A stretch of 23,871 nucleotides of DNA, from the NCBI GenBank assembly GCA_021811865.1, contig JAKAQB010000056.1:1-23871 (forward strand), given 5' to 3'. The position numbers were made by a program, and so were the translations under genes. The stretch comes from Actinomycetes bacterium (lineage in GTDB: Bacteria > Actinomycetota > Acidimicrobiia > Acidimicrobiales > Palsa-688). A model generated the notes under the pieces. That model was not told the origin of the DNA, did no database searches, and saw only the letters and a list, made by a program, of their open reading frames with translations. Position 1 is the stretch's first letter, and each line of letters begins with the position of its first letter. Of this stretch, positions 1 to 6,988 are shown one piece after another.

Positions 1-555
1 TTCTTCGAGCGCTTCGGCTCCCCGCTGCAGCAGGTGGAGGGCCGCAACCTGTCGGCCACCGCCTTCGGCGGCTCGGGCGAGGGCTTCGCCGACGAGGCGC
101 GCCCGCCGTCGGAAGAGGAGGACTGGAGTCCCCTGTTCGTCTACCGCTGGGAGCGGACGGATGCCGAGCTGTCCCGCCGGCTCGCCGCCACCGGAGACGG
201 TGTGGCCGAGCTCGACTTCGTGAGCCCCCGCAGCGGACGGGCGGTCCTTGCGACGCTTGGGTGCCACATGGTGCGGCTTGCAGCAGGCTCCTCCACCCTG
301 ACGAGGAGAAAGGTCGGCTCGTCGGTCTACGTCGCCTGGTCGGGAGAAGGGCGAAGCGTCATCGGTGGCACCGAGCTCACCTGGCAGGCGGGCGACTTCT
401 TCTGCTCCCCCTCGTGGGCCTACGTCGACCACCACGCCGCCTCGCAGTCGGACCTCTTCGAGCTCTCGGACCGGCCGGCCCTCGAGGCACTTCACCTGTT
501 TCGCCAGGAGGTCGCCCCCGATCCGCAGCCGGTGACCTCCCGCCTGTCCAGCTGA
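1..555 (+). CDS. Gentisate 1,2-dioxygenase-like cupin protein, C-terminal part (5' end outside window)
   Basis: The frame is open from the first base and stops with TGA at 553-555, so only the last 184 residues are seen. The C-terminal half looks like the second cupin of gentisate 1,2-dioxygenases. It has a segment reading VAWSGEGRSVIGG, then a GDFFCSPSW turn with nearby histidines, and ends in LFELSDRPALEALHLFRQE, which matches the family's usual 'SDAP.LEALGLYRE' ending. The family opens the gentisate ring with Fe(II) to give maleylpyruvate; the iron ligands sit in the N-terminal cupin, which is not visible. The following FAH-family hydrolase and DinB-fold protein match the next two steps of that pathway, which supports the call. 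A related 1-hydroxy-2-naphthoate or salicylate ring-cleaving cupin cannot be excluded. The family is fairly sure; the substrate is inferred. Confidence 0.72.
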   Translation, partial: FFERFGSPLQQVEGRNLSATAFGGSGEGFADEARPPSEEEDWSPLFVYRWERTDAELSRRLAATGDGVAELDFVSPRSGRAVLATLGCHMVRLAAGSSTLTRRKVGSSVYVAWSGEGRSVIGGTELTWQAGDFFCSPSWAYVDHHAASQSDLFELSDRPALEALHLFRQEVAPDPQPVTSRLSS

Positions 556-708
556 CCTCCGCGCTCGGGACGGCAACGGCACCTGCCAGGCGGTGAGCGC
601 CTGGCGATCCCCGGCGGCCTGACCGGCAGCCGGAGGAGGGAGTTCCGTCGGCGGAGTCCCGGTCCCAGAGTCGAGTTCTCGTCGCGTGCGGGTCGGGCGT
701 CGCCACCC

Positions 709-725
709 TGCACGAACAAAGTGCA
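709..725. promoter_or_regulatory. Inverted repeat, candidate operator
   Basis: TGCAC, seven bases, then GTGCA form a perfect 5-base-pair inverted repeat in the spacer between the cupin dioxygenase and FAH-hydrolase genes. Its centre lies about 50 bases before the weak -35-like TTGCGA. The size and position would fit an operator for the nearby IclR or GntR regulator, but no consensus match was tested. Short repeats of this kind also arise by chance. Confidence 0.3.
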
Positions 726-846
726 CTGATCGCGCGCCGCGAGCGTCGCCCGGGCTCGTCCGAGCCTTGCGACCGCGGGGGCTCTGTGGTTAGGTGTTGC
801 AGCATACGCACGCCGGGCAGCTTCACGTTCCGCATGGCGGAATAAG

Positions 847-856
847 TTGCCGGCAA
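847..856. promoter_or_regulatory. Perfect 10-base palindrome in the leader of the FAH gene
   Basis: TTGCCGGCAA reads the same on both strands and lies 15 bases before the GGAGGAG ribosome-binding site of the gene starting at 889. It could be an operator half or simply a chance GC-rich palindrome. The TTG at 847 is in frame with the downstream gene, but is not its likely start. Confidence 0.25.
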
Positions 857-888
857 AGCCGGTCCATCGAGGGAGGAGCACGCGCAGG

Positions 889-1725
889 ATGAGGTTCGTC
901 TCAGTCCGGTCGGGGGCGTCGCCGTACGCGGCGCTGCTCGAGGGCGAGGAGCTCGTCCCGCTCGGCTTCGAGGACGTCGGCGCCATGCTGAAGGCCGGCG
1001 GCGCACCCTCCTCGCCCCCGACCGGCGAGCCCGTGGCGTTCGGCGGGGCCGCCCTGGCGCCCGTGGTGCCGTCGCCGCCCCGCATCTTCTGCGTCGGCCT
1101 CAACTACCGGACCCACATCCTCGAGATGAAGCGGGAGTTGCCGGCGCATCCGACGCTGTTCGCCAAGTTCCCGGCCGCTCTCGTCGGACCGCGGGATGAC
1201 ATCTGCCTGCCGGCGGTCTCCGAGCGCGTCGACTGGGAGGCAGAGCTCGCCGTCATCGTCGGCCGCTGCGGGCGCCATCTCACGAGGGACGAGGCGCGCG
1301 AGGCGATCGCCGGCTACAGCGTGATCAACGACGTAACGGCGCGCGACTTCCAGAACCGGACGCTCCAGTGGCTGCAGGGCAAGACGTTCGAAGGCACCTG
1401 CCCGTTCGGCCCGGCTCTGGTCACACCCGACGAGATCGACGACGCACGCGACCTCGAGGTGACATGCGAGGTCGACGGTGAGGTCGTCCAGCGGGCCCGG
1501 ACGAGCGACCTGCTGTTCGACCCGCCGACGCTCGTCGCCTACATCAGCCAGCTCATGACGCTCGAACCGGGTGACGTGATCGCCACCGGGACGCCGGGTG
1601 GTGTCGGGGCCGGGATGGACCCGCCCCGGTTCCTGAAGGACGGCTCGGTCGTCCGGACGAGAATCGAAGGGATCGGCGAGCTCGTGAACGTCTGCGTCGC
1701 CGAGCCGCCCCCCGAGCGGCCATGA
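889..1725 (+). CDS. Fumarylacetoacetate hydrolase (FAH) family protein, probable fumarylpyruvate hydrolase
   Basis: This 278-residue protein has the FAH catalytic fold. A GLNYRTH motif places His76 near the active site, Glu117 and Glu119 (in DWEAELAVIVG) and Asp148 (in INDVTARDF) match the family's divalent-metal ligands, and a GTPGGVGAG loop lies near the C-terminus. The family breaks C-C bonds in beta-diketo acids or isomerises related compounds. Next to a gentisate dioxygenase-like gene the likely reaction is fumarylpyruvate to fumarate plus pyruvate. An isomerase or decarboxylase of the HpaG/HpcE kind is the main alternative. ATG 889 is chosen because GGAGGAG (872-878) lies 10 bases upstream; TTG 847 would add an unlikely arginine-rich leader. 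The stop overlaps the next start (ATGA, 1722-1725), so the two are probably translationally coupled. Confidence 0.85.
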   Translation: MRFVSVRSGASPYAALLEGEELVPLGFEDVGAMLKAGGAPSSPPTGEPVAFGGAALAPVVPSPPRIFCVGLNYRTHILEMKRELPAHPTLFAKFPAALVGPRDDICLPAVSERVDWEAELAVIVGRCGRHLTRDEAREAIAGYSVINDVTARDFQNRTLQWLQGKTFEGTCPFGPALVTPDEIDDARDLEVTCEVDGEVVQRARTSDLLFDPPTLVAYISQLMTLEPGDVIATGTPGGVGAGMDPPRFLKDGSVVRTRIEGIGELVNVCVAEPPPERP

Positions 1726-2264
1726 GTGGCCAAGCGGCATTCACTACCGCAGGGATGACTGCGGTGGAGGTGGTGGCGGCGAACGAGGCGCTCGACCGGC
1801 TGCTGCTCGAGGAGCTCGGGCGCGCCGACCTCGCCCGAGCGCCCCGAAGCGGCGGCGAGTGGGTGGCGGTCGAGGTGGCGGCTCACCTGGCAGAGTTTCC
1901 GCACTTCTTCGCCGCCGAGATCGGGCGCTGGCGTGCGGACCCGGATGCCGTCGTCGGGCGTACCCACGACGACGAGAGCCGCCTGGCGGCGGTTGCCGCC
2001 GCCTGGTCGGACGACCCGTCCCGCATCCCGTCGAGGGTGGGCGAGGCGTTCTCGGCCCTTGCCGGCGCGCTCTGTCGGCTCTCCGACGGCGACATCGCGG
2101 CGGCAACCCGCAACATCAAGTACGGCGAGGAGCCGCTCAGCGCGTTCCTCGACCGCTACGTGGTCGGCCACAAGGCCGGCCATCTCGAGCAGCTGCGTGC
2201 GCTCGCCGCCGAGCGCGACCACCCACCACGAGGAGAGCCGGTGTCCGACGATGACGAACGCTGA
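1722..2264 (+). CDS. DinB-fold metalloprotein, candidate thiol-dependent maleylpyruvate isomerase
   Basis: This 180-residue, mostly helical protein has the DinB/MDMPI metal site pattern: His55 in AAHLAEFPHFF, and His150 with His154 in VVGHKAGHLEQL. The residues and spacing match the His...His-x3-His triad of DinB four-helix bundles. Actinobacterial mycothiol-dependent maleylpyruvate isomerases use the same fold, as I recall with one Glu and two His at similar positions (about 52, 144, 148). Lying between a fumarylpyruvate hydrolase-like gene and the upstream gentisate dioxygenase-like gene, isomerase activity is a natural guess. The protein is shorter than typical isomerases (about 240 residues), so a generic DinB protein remains possible. 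The start overlaps the preceding stop by 4 bases, and an in-frame ATG at 1755 is an alternative. The 3' end overlaps the UbiD-like gene by 14 bases. Confidence 0.65.
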   Translation: MSGQAAFTTAGMTAVEVVAANEALDRLLLEELGRADLARAPRSGGEWVAVEVAAHLAEFPHFFAAEIGRWRADPDAVVGRTHDDESRLAAVAAAWSDDPSRIPSRVGEAFSALAGALCRLSDGDIAAATRNIKYGEEPLSAFLDRYVVGHKAGHLEQLRALAAERDHPPRGEPVSDDDER

Positions 2265-3780
2265 CCCCGCCACCTACCCCACCACCTTCACGCCCTATGG
2301 CGACCGGCCGTCCGACCCGGAGCAGGTCGCCAAGCTCGCCGAGCTGGCGCGGGGAGGCACGACCCATGAGGACCTCCGGGACTGGTTGCAGCTGGTCGAC
2401 TCGATCGGCGAGCTGCGCGTCCTCGAGGGCGTGGACTGGCAGGAGAACATCGGCCGGATCACCGAGATGCTCACCCACAGCGACCACGCCCCGGCGGTGC
2501 TCTTCAACGCCATTCCCGGTGCGCAGAAGGGCTTCCGCATCCTCGTGAACGCCCAGGCCGAGAGGAGCCGTCTCGCCGTCAGCCTCGGGCTCCCCTCGGA
2601 CATCGGGACCTGGGAGCTCATGGACGAGTGGGAGCGCCGTCGCGACGAGACAGAGCCGGTCGCCCCGATGATGGTGGACGGCGGGCCCATCCTCGAGAAC
2701 GTCCTCGAGGGCGACGACATCGACCTGCTCAAGTTCCCCACCCCCCTCTGGCACCCCCAGGATGGTGGTCGCTACATCGGGACAGGGGACGCCGTCCTCA
2801 CCCGCGACCCCGAGGAGGGCTGGCTCAACATGGGGACGTACCGGGTGATGGTGCACGACTCGACCAACGCGGCGATCTTCATGTCGCCGGGCAAGCACGG
2901 TCGCCTCCACCGGCAGAAGGCCTTCGAGCGCGGCGAGCCCTTGCCGGCCGTCGTGCTCGTCGGGCTCGACCCGCTGCTGTTCCTCGCGAGCGCCCTCGAG
3001 ATGCCCTACGGCCAGTCCGAGCTCGAGTGGGTAGGCGGCATGCGCGGCCGGCCGGTCGAGTGCATCGCCGGCCGTCACACGGGCCTGCCCATCCCGGCCC
3101 GCGCCGAGATCGCCCTCGAGGGCTTCCTCATGCACGACGAGGAGCGGATGGAGGGGCCGTTCGGCGAGTGGACCGGCTACTACGCCTCGGCGAGCCGGGA
3201 GGAGCCGGTCTTCCGCCTGTCGGCCATCTACCACCGCAACGACCCGATCATCACCGGGGTCCCGCCCGAGAAGCCGCCGTACGAGGCCCACAAGTTCCGC
3301 CAGTACCTGAAGAGCGCCAACCTCCGGCGGGAAATGCGCCTCGCCGGCGTACCGGACGTCACCGCCGCCTGGTGCCACGGCGTCGGCGGCTGCCAGCTCT
3401 TCACGGCGGTCTCGATCAAGCAGCGCTACCCGGGCCACGCCCGCCAGGCCGGTCACATCGCGGCCCAGTGCCGGACGGGTGCCTACCTCGGCCGCATCAC
3501 CGTCGTCGTGGACGACGACATCGACGTCTCCGACCTCGACGAGGTCATCTGGGCGATCTCCACGCGCTGTGACCCCGAGCGCTCCTTCGACATCATCCGC
3601 CGGGCCTGGAGCGGGCCGCTCGACCCGGCGATCGAGCCGGGCAAGAAGGGGTTCAACTCCCGGGTCGTCATCGACGCGACCAAGCCGTACGAGTGGATCG
3701 ACCAGTTCCCCGAGGCCATCGGGCCGACTCCCGAGGAGAAGGCCGTCACCCGACAGCGGTGGTCGTGGATCCTCAGGTGA
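2251..3780 (+). CDS. UbiD family prenyl-FMN-dependent (de)carboxylase
   Basis: This 509-residue protein is a full-length UbiD homologue; the family is usually about 480-510 residues. The segment LNMGTYR (Asn193, Arg198) and the later GKH (His216) repeat the spacing of metal-binding Asn, catalytic Arg and metal-binding His in Fdc1/UbiD. Glu286 and Glu290 in AEIALEG match the acidic side of the catalytic Glu-Arg-Glu network. UbiD enzymes reversibly decarboxylate aromatic or alpha,beta-unsaturated acids with prenylated FMN. Here the substrate is probably a hydroxylated benzoate, feeding ring cleavage, but this is inferred from context. ATG 2251 fits the family N-terminus, with AGGAGA upstream at 2231-2236. 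The gene overlaps the DinB gene by 14 bases and the UbiX gene by 4. Confidence 0.9.
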   Translation: MTNADPATYPTTFTPYGDRPSDPEQVAKLAELARGGTTHEDLRDWLQLVDSIGELRVLEGVDWQENIGRITEMLTHSDHAPAVLFNAIPGAQKGFRILVNAQAERSRLAVSLGLPSDIGTWELMDEWERRRDETEPVAPMMVDGGPILENVLEGDDIDLLKFPTPLWHPQDGGRYIGTGDAVLTRDPEEGWLNMGTYRVMVHDSTNAAIFMSPGKHGRLHRQKAFERGEPLPAVVLVGLDPLLFLASALEMPYGQSELEWVGGMRGRPVECIAGRHTGLPIPARAEIALEGFLMHDEERMEGPFGEWTGYYASASREEPVFRLSAIYHRNDPIITGVPPEKPPYEAHKFRQYLKSANLRREMRLAGVPDVTAAWCHGVGGCQLFTAVSIKQRYPGHARQAGHIAAQCRTGAYLGRITVVVDDDIDVSDLDEVIWAISTRCDPERSFDIIRRAWSGPLDPAIEPGKKGFNSRVVIDATKPYEWIDQFPEAIGPTPEEKAVTRQRWSWILR

Positions 3781-4349
3781 GCGACCCGGCGCCGCGCCGC
3801 CTCGTGGTCGGCATCACCGGCTCGAGCGGCCCTCAGCTCGGCGTGCGGCTGCTCGAGGTGCTCCAAGACCGGCGGGACGTCGAGACGCACCTCGTCCTCT
3901 CGGCCGGGAGCGCCGAGAGCCTCCGCCTCGAGATGGACCGCACCCCAGACTCCGTCGCCAAGCTGGCGGATACCTGCTACGACGTCCACGACCTCGCTGC
4001 CGCCGTCTCCTCCGGCTCGTTCGTCACGATGGGGATGGTCGTCATGCCGTGCTCGATGCGGACCCTCGGGGCGGTCGCCGCCGGCGTGACGGGCGACCTC
4101 GTCTCGCGTGCTGCCGACGTCTGCCTGAAAGAGCGGCGGCGCCTCGTCCTCGTGCCCCGCGAGACGCCGCTCAACCTCATCCACCTCCGCAACATGGAGA
4201 CGCTCACCCTGGCCGGTGCCACGATCCTGCCGCCGGTGCCGGCCTTCTACCATCGGCCCGAGACGATCAACGATCTCGTGGATCACGTCGTCGGCAAGGT
4301 GCTCGACCAATTCGGCATCGAGCACGACCTGTTCCGCCGCTGGCGCTAG
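3777..4349 (+). CDS. ubiX: UbiX-type flavin prenyltransferase
   Basis: The 190-residue product begins with GITGSSG (residues 12-18), the Rossmann-like FMN phosphate-binding loop of UbiX. It carries the family's PCSM block (Cys92-Ser93-Met94) followed by a segment ending in LVLVPRE and then TPLNLIHLRNM. UbiX joins dimethylallyl phosphate to reduced FMN to make prenyl-FMN, the cofactor of UbiD enzymes, so it services the gene directly upstream. GTG 3777 is chosen because it overlaps the UbiD stop (GTGA) and gives the normal family length; GTG 3759 and GTG 3765 are also in frame. No clear Shine-Dalgarno lies before it, consistent with translational coupling. The closely related PadI-type subunits B of hydroxybenzoate decarboxylases are an alternative name for the same chemistry. 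Confidence 0.92.
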   Translation: MSDPAPRRLVVGITGSSGPQLGVRLLEVLQDRRDVETHLVLSAGSAESLRLEMDRTPDSVAKLADTCYDVHDLAAAVSSGSFVTMGMVVMPCSMRTLGAVAAGVTGDLVSRAADVCLKERRRLVLVPRETPLNLIHLRNMETLTLAGATILPPVPAFYHRPETINDLVDHVVGKVLDQFGIEHDLFRRWR

Positions 4350-4370
4350 GCAAGGGGCCCCGCCATCCCC

Positions 4371-4400
4371 GGGCCCTCGGGTCCGTCTCCGAGGGGGCCC
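4371..4400 (+). terminator. Hairpin between convergent ubiX and IclR genes
   Basis: CCCTCGG (4374-4380) and CCGAGGG (4389-4395) are perfect complements around an 8-base loop. With a 2-base bulge the stem extends to GGGCC...GGCCC, about 10 pairs in total. It lies 21 bases after the ubiX stop, between two converging genes, where a bidirectional terminator is expected. There is no T-rich tail, so intrinsic termination is uncertain, though actinobacterial terminators often lack one. Confidence 0.5.
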
Positions 4401-4518
4401 CGACCGGTGATGCGTATGGGCCCGGTCCCGACCTCGAGATCCTCACCGTACGCGTCGACGTCGATCAGGTGCGGGCAAACGGACTGTCTCCGGCGAGCCG
4501 CCGACATCGGCTCCACAG

Positions 4519-5298
4519 TCACCCGGACGAACCATGCAGGTCGGCCGCGATGGCCTCGGCGGCCGCAGTGGCGGCGGTGGCGATCTCCGCCACGCGCCGG
4601 CTGTCGAGCCGGGCGGCCGGCGCCGATACTCCGATGGCAGCCACGACGTGTCCTCGGGCGTCGGTGATCGGCACCGCCACGGCCGAGAGGCCGACCGTGC
4701 TCTGCTCGAAGCTCGTGGCGTACCCGTTGCGCGCTATCTCGGCGAGCTCCTCGTCGAGCGTCGTCCGGTCGGTGGTGGACCGGTCCGTCAGCCCGGGCAG
4801 GCTCCCGCCCCCGAGCACGTCCTGGAGATGGCGGCGGTCGAGTGCCGCCAGCAGCACCTTCCCCCCTGCCGTGCAGTGAGCCGGGAGAACAGTCCCGGTC
4901 CTCGCGCTCACCCGGACCGCCTCGGGACCCTCGATCGAGTCGATGAAGCGGATGAGCGGGCCGTCGAGCACGATGAGGTTGACCGTCTCGCGGACCTCGG
5001 CCGTGAGCCGTTCGAGGTGGGGGCGCGCCGCACGCCGGACGTCGATGCCCTTCAGCGCGCCGAGTGCGATGTCGAGCAGCGCCGGCCCGGGCCGGTAGCG
5101 GCGGGTCGCCGGATCCTGCGAGACGAATCCCCGGGCCAGGAGGGTGACGAGCAGGCGGTGGACCGTGGACGGCGAGACGCCGAGCAGCTCCGCACCCTCT
5201 TTCACCGACAGGGTCGGATGATCGCCGAAGCTGCCGAGGAGGCGCAAGGCGCTGTCGACCGATGCGACCGTACGGCTCCGTCGGTTGGCGCCCTCCAC
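4519..5298 (-). CDS. IclR family transcriptional regulator
   Basis: The 259-residue protein begins with the family pattern SVDSALRLLGSF, followed by a winged helix-turn-helix (about residues 15-75) containing LSVKEGAELLGVSPSTVHRL. It then has the IclR effector domain, with AHCTAGGKVLLAAL, a segment around FEQSTVGLSAVAVPI and AAIGVSAPAARL. IclR proteins bind aromatic acids or central metabolites and control the matching catabolic genes as activators or repressors. It faces away from the GntR-first operon across a 155-base divergent region (5299-5453) and converges on ubiX, so it may control either set. The start is GTG at 5298 with no strong ribosome-binding site, so a leaderless message or a slightly different start is possible. 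Confidence 0.93.
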   Translation of the reverse strand: MEGANRRSRTVASVDSALRLLGSFGDHPTLSVKEGAELLGVSPSTVHRLLVTLLARGFVSQDPATRRYRPGPALLDIALGALKGIDVRRAARPHLERLTAEVRETVNLIVLDGPLIRFIDSIEGPEAVRVSARTGTVLPAHCTAGGKVLLAALDRRHLQDVLGGGSLPGLTDRSTTDRTTLDEELAEIARNGYATSFEQSTVGLSAVAVPITDARGHVVAAIGVSAPAARLDSRRVAEIATAATAAAEAIAADLHGSSG

Positions 5299-5416
5299 GG
5301 GAAGGGCAACCTACCGCGCCTGGGTCCGGTTCGAAAGCAGCGCGACCTCGGGACGCGGGAGAGGCGATCCGCCCGCCTGCCGCGGGCCAGGGTGCGAAAG
5401 AATCTCGAAGAACCTA

Positions 5417-5445
5417 TTGACCGTATTGAAACTAGTCATTACCGT
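5417..5445 (+). promoter_or_regulatory. Candidate promoter of the GntR-first catabolic operon
   Basis: TTGACC (5417-5422), a 17-base spacer and TACCGT (5440-5445, fitting TAnnnT) form a plausible sigma-70-type promoter. It sits in a locally AT-rich patch that stands out from the GC-rich surroundings. The expected transcription start would fall at about 5452-5454, at or beside the GTG start, so the message may be leaderless. ATTGA occurs twice, one helical turn apart, at 5416-5420 and 5426-5430. Confidence 0.5.
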
Positions 5446-5455
5446 GGTTAGTAGT
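5431..5455. promoter_or_regulatory. Imperfect 25-base palindrome over the -10 box, candidate operator
   Basis: The outer arms ACTA and TAGT are perfect, and 8 of 12 positions pair overall, with an inner ACC...GGT. It covers the proposed -10 element and runs into the start codon of the GntR/FCD gene. Binding there would block transcription, so autorepression relieved by a pathway acid is a reasonable inference. The divergent IclR protein is an alternative ligand for the site. Confidence 0.4.
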
Positions 5456-6194
5456 GACAACCTTCGACGGGAGCACGACGTTCGACGGCACCTTCACCAC
5501 CCGTGCCGAGGAGGTGGCGAACCGCCTGGCGGCGCTCGCCGAAGGGTCGCCCGCAGCCACGAGGCTCGGCACGAAGGCGGAGCTGCGTGCCCGCTTCGGG
5601 GTCTCGAGCGCCACGATGAGCGAGGCGTTGCGGTTGCTGCAGGCTCGCGGGCTCGTGACCCTCCGCACCGGGCCGAGCGGCGGCGTCTTCACCGCCGAGC
5701 CGTCCGGACGGCTGCTGCTGAGCAACCTCCTCGTCGGCTTTCGCAGCGGGACGCTCACGGTGAGGAACGTCCTCGAGAGCCGTGAGGCCCTCGAGCCCGC
5801 CATCGGCCAGCTCGCCGCCCGCCGGCGGAGCATCGACGACCTGAACCGCCTCGGCGAGGTGCTGGAGGCGATGCAGCGCCACCTCGGCGAGCCGGCCGCC
5901 TACCTACGGCTCAACTGGCAGCTGCACCGGGTGATCGCCGAGGCGACGGGAAACGAGGTGCTGAGTGGGCTGTACGGCTCGCTCGTCCGCTTCCTCGAGG
6001 AGGAGCTGACCCAGGCGCTGGCGGCGGCGAGCTTCGCCGAGCACCGCAGGGAGAACTTCGACCTGCACGCCCGCCTCGTCCAGGCGATCCGCCGCCGGGA
6101 AGAGGGGGAGGCGGGCGCCCTCGCCGCCCACCACGCGCCTGCCAGCATGCTCGGCCAGGTCGGCGGCCGCGACGGCAAGGGGGCCCCGAGATGA
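5454..6194 (+). CDS. GntR family (FadR subfamily, FCD domain) transcriptional regulator
   Basis: The 246-residue protein has an N-terminal GntR winged helix (about residues 15-80) with ELRARFGVSSATMSEALRLL and a wing ending in SGGVFTAEP. A C-terminal FCD helical domain includes RLNWQLHRVIAEATGN and, later, NFDLHARLVQAI with a downstream AAHH. FCD domains often bind a metal through one Asp and three His; here the usual Asp appears to be Asn154, with His158 kept. As first gene of a 14 kb operon it is probably the pathway's own repressor. The GTG start at 5454 lies about 8 bases after the proposed -10 box. The N-terminus contains TTFDG twice. The stop overlaps the hydratase start (ATGA, 6191-6194). 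Confidence 0.92.
   Translation: MTTFDGSTTFDGTFTTRAEEVANRLAALAEGSPAATRLGTKAELRARFGVSSATMSEALRLLQARGLVTLRTGPSGGVFTAEPSGRLLLSNLLVGFRSGTLTVRNVLESREALEPAIGQLAARRRSIDDLNRLGEVLEAMQRHLGEPAAYLRLNWQLHRVIAEATGNEVLSGLYGSLVRFLEEELTQALAAASFAEHRRENFDLHARLVQAIRRREEGEAGALAAHHAPASMLGQVGGRDGKGAPR
5457..5488 (+). repeat. Two imperfect 14-base direct repeats at the start of the GntR gene
   Basis: Bases 5457-5470 and 5475-5488 agree at 12 of 14 positions with an 18-base period, and each encodes TTFDG. The repeat lies before the winged helix in a region the family does not conserve. It looks like a small in-frame duplication. Confidence 0.5.
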
Positions 6195-6988
6195 TGACCG
6201 ACTCCGAGGTGGCGGAGATGGCGGGCGCCCTCGTGACCGCCCATGAGCGGCTCCGGCCCATCCACCCGGTCGTGGAGGCTCATCCGGAGGCGACGCTCGA
6301 GGACGCCTACGGCATCCAGCGCGCCCTCGTCGCCGGCCTCACGGCCAAGGGTGCCAAGTTGAAGGGTCGCAAGGTGGGGCTCACCTCCGCTGTGATGCAG
6401 CGGGCGTTCTCGGTGAGCGAGCCCGACTTCGGCTGCCTGCTCGACGTCATGTTCCATCCCGACGGCGGCGGCATCGCCGCCGACCGGTTCATCGCCCCCC
6501 GGATCGAGCCTGAGGTCGCCTTCGTCCTCCGTCGGGAGCTGGCCGGTCCCGGCGTGACGATGGCGGAGGCGATCGCGGCCGTCGACTTCGTCCTGCCGGC
6601 GCTCGAGATCATCGACAGCCGGATCATCGACTGGCGGATCAGCCTGGTCGACACGGTGGCCGACAACGCCTCCTCCGGCGGAGTGGTGCTCGGCGGCAGT
6701 CCGCGGCACCTCGACGGCCTCGACCTCCGACTTCTCGGGTGCAACGTCTGGCGCAACGGGGCGCTCGCCGCCACCGGGGCGTCCGGTGCCGTCCTCGGTA
6801 ACCCGCTCAACGCGCTCGTCTGGCTCGCCAACCGCCTGGCGACCTTCTCCGAGGGGATCGAGGCGGGCGCGGTCGTGATGCCGGGCTCGTGCACGGCGGC
6901 GACGCCGGTGGTGCCAGGAGACGTCGTCTCGGCATCGTTCGCGGGGCTCGGCCAGGTGAGCGCCAGATTCGAAGGACGCGGGTCGTGA
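6191..6988 (+). CDS. dmpE: 2-oxopent-4-enoate hydratase (2-keto-4-pentenoate hydratase)
   Basis: The 265-residue protein belongs to the MhpD/DmpE/XylJ hydratase group of the FAH-like superfamily. It shows [13 protein letters not shown], then [12 protein letters not shown], then IEPEVAFVL (metal-binding Glu pair), ALEIIDSR and a VADNASSGG loop. The family adds water to 2-hydroxypenta-2,4-dienoate to give 4-hydroxy-2-oxovalerate in the meta-cleavage lower pathway. It lies directly before acetaldehyde dehydrogenase and the aldolase, the usual order in dmp, xyl and mhp operons. The 'PDFG.L' block separates it from its paralogue at 8960-9748, which fits the decarboxylase better. The first of two adjacent ATGs (6191, 6194) overlaps the regulator's stop. 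GTGA joins it to the next gene. Confidence 0.9.
   Translation: MMTDSEVAEMAGALVTAHERLRPIHPVVEAHPEATLEDAYGIQRALVAGLTAKGAKLKGRKVGLTSAVMQRAFSVSEPDFGCLLDVMFHPDGGGIAADRFIAPRIEPEVAFVLRRELAGPGVTMAEAIAAVDFVLPALEIIDSRIIDWRISLVDTVADNASSGGVVLGGSPRHLDGLDLRLLGCNVWRNGALAATGASGAVLGNPLNALVWLANRLATFSEGIEAGAVVMPGSCTAATPVVPGDVVSASFAGLGQVSARFEGRGS

Larger units (their letters stand above)
556..888 (+). other. Intergenic region with candidate regulatory sites
   Basis: This is the only stretch over 300 bases without a gene. I see no convincing reading frame, RNA gene or strong terminator in it. It holds an inverted repeat at 709-725, a perfect 10-base palindrome at 847-856 and a ribosome-binding site (GGAGGAG, 872-878) for the hydrolase that follows. 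A possible but weak promoter is TTGCGA at 767-772 with a poor -10 near 790-796. The region probably carries the promoter of the 889-4349 gene set, separating its control from the dioxygenase upstream. Confidence 0.5.

Noticed and set aside
377..1103. Overlapping minus-strand frames across the 556-888 spacer, considered as a possible divergent gene
   Set aside because: Both run into the coding regions on either side, have Arg/Ala/Pro-rich products and lack a ribosome-binding site or family resemblance.
2137..3456. Long open frame (about 439 codons) on the minus strand opposite the UbiD gene
   Set aside because: High-GC third positions leave antisense frames open. The product has no recognisable domain, while the plus strand encodes a full-length UbiD protein with catalytic residues at the right spacing.
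5299..5416. A clear promoter for the IclR gene on the minus strand
   Set aside because: No hexamer pair with good spacing stood out, so only the plus-strand promoter was reported for this divergent region.
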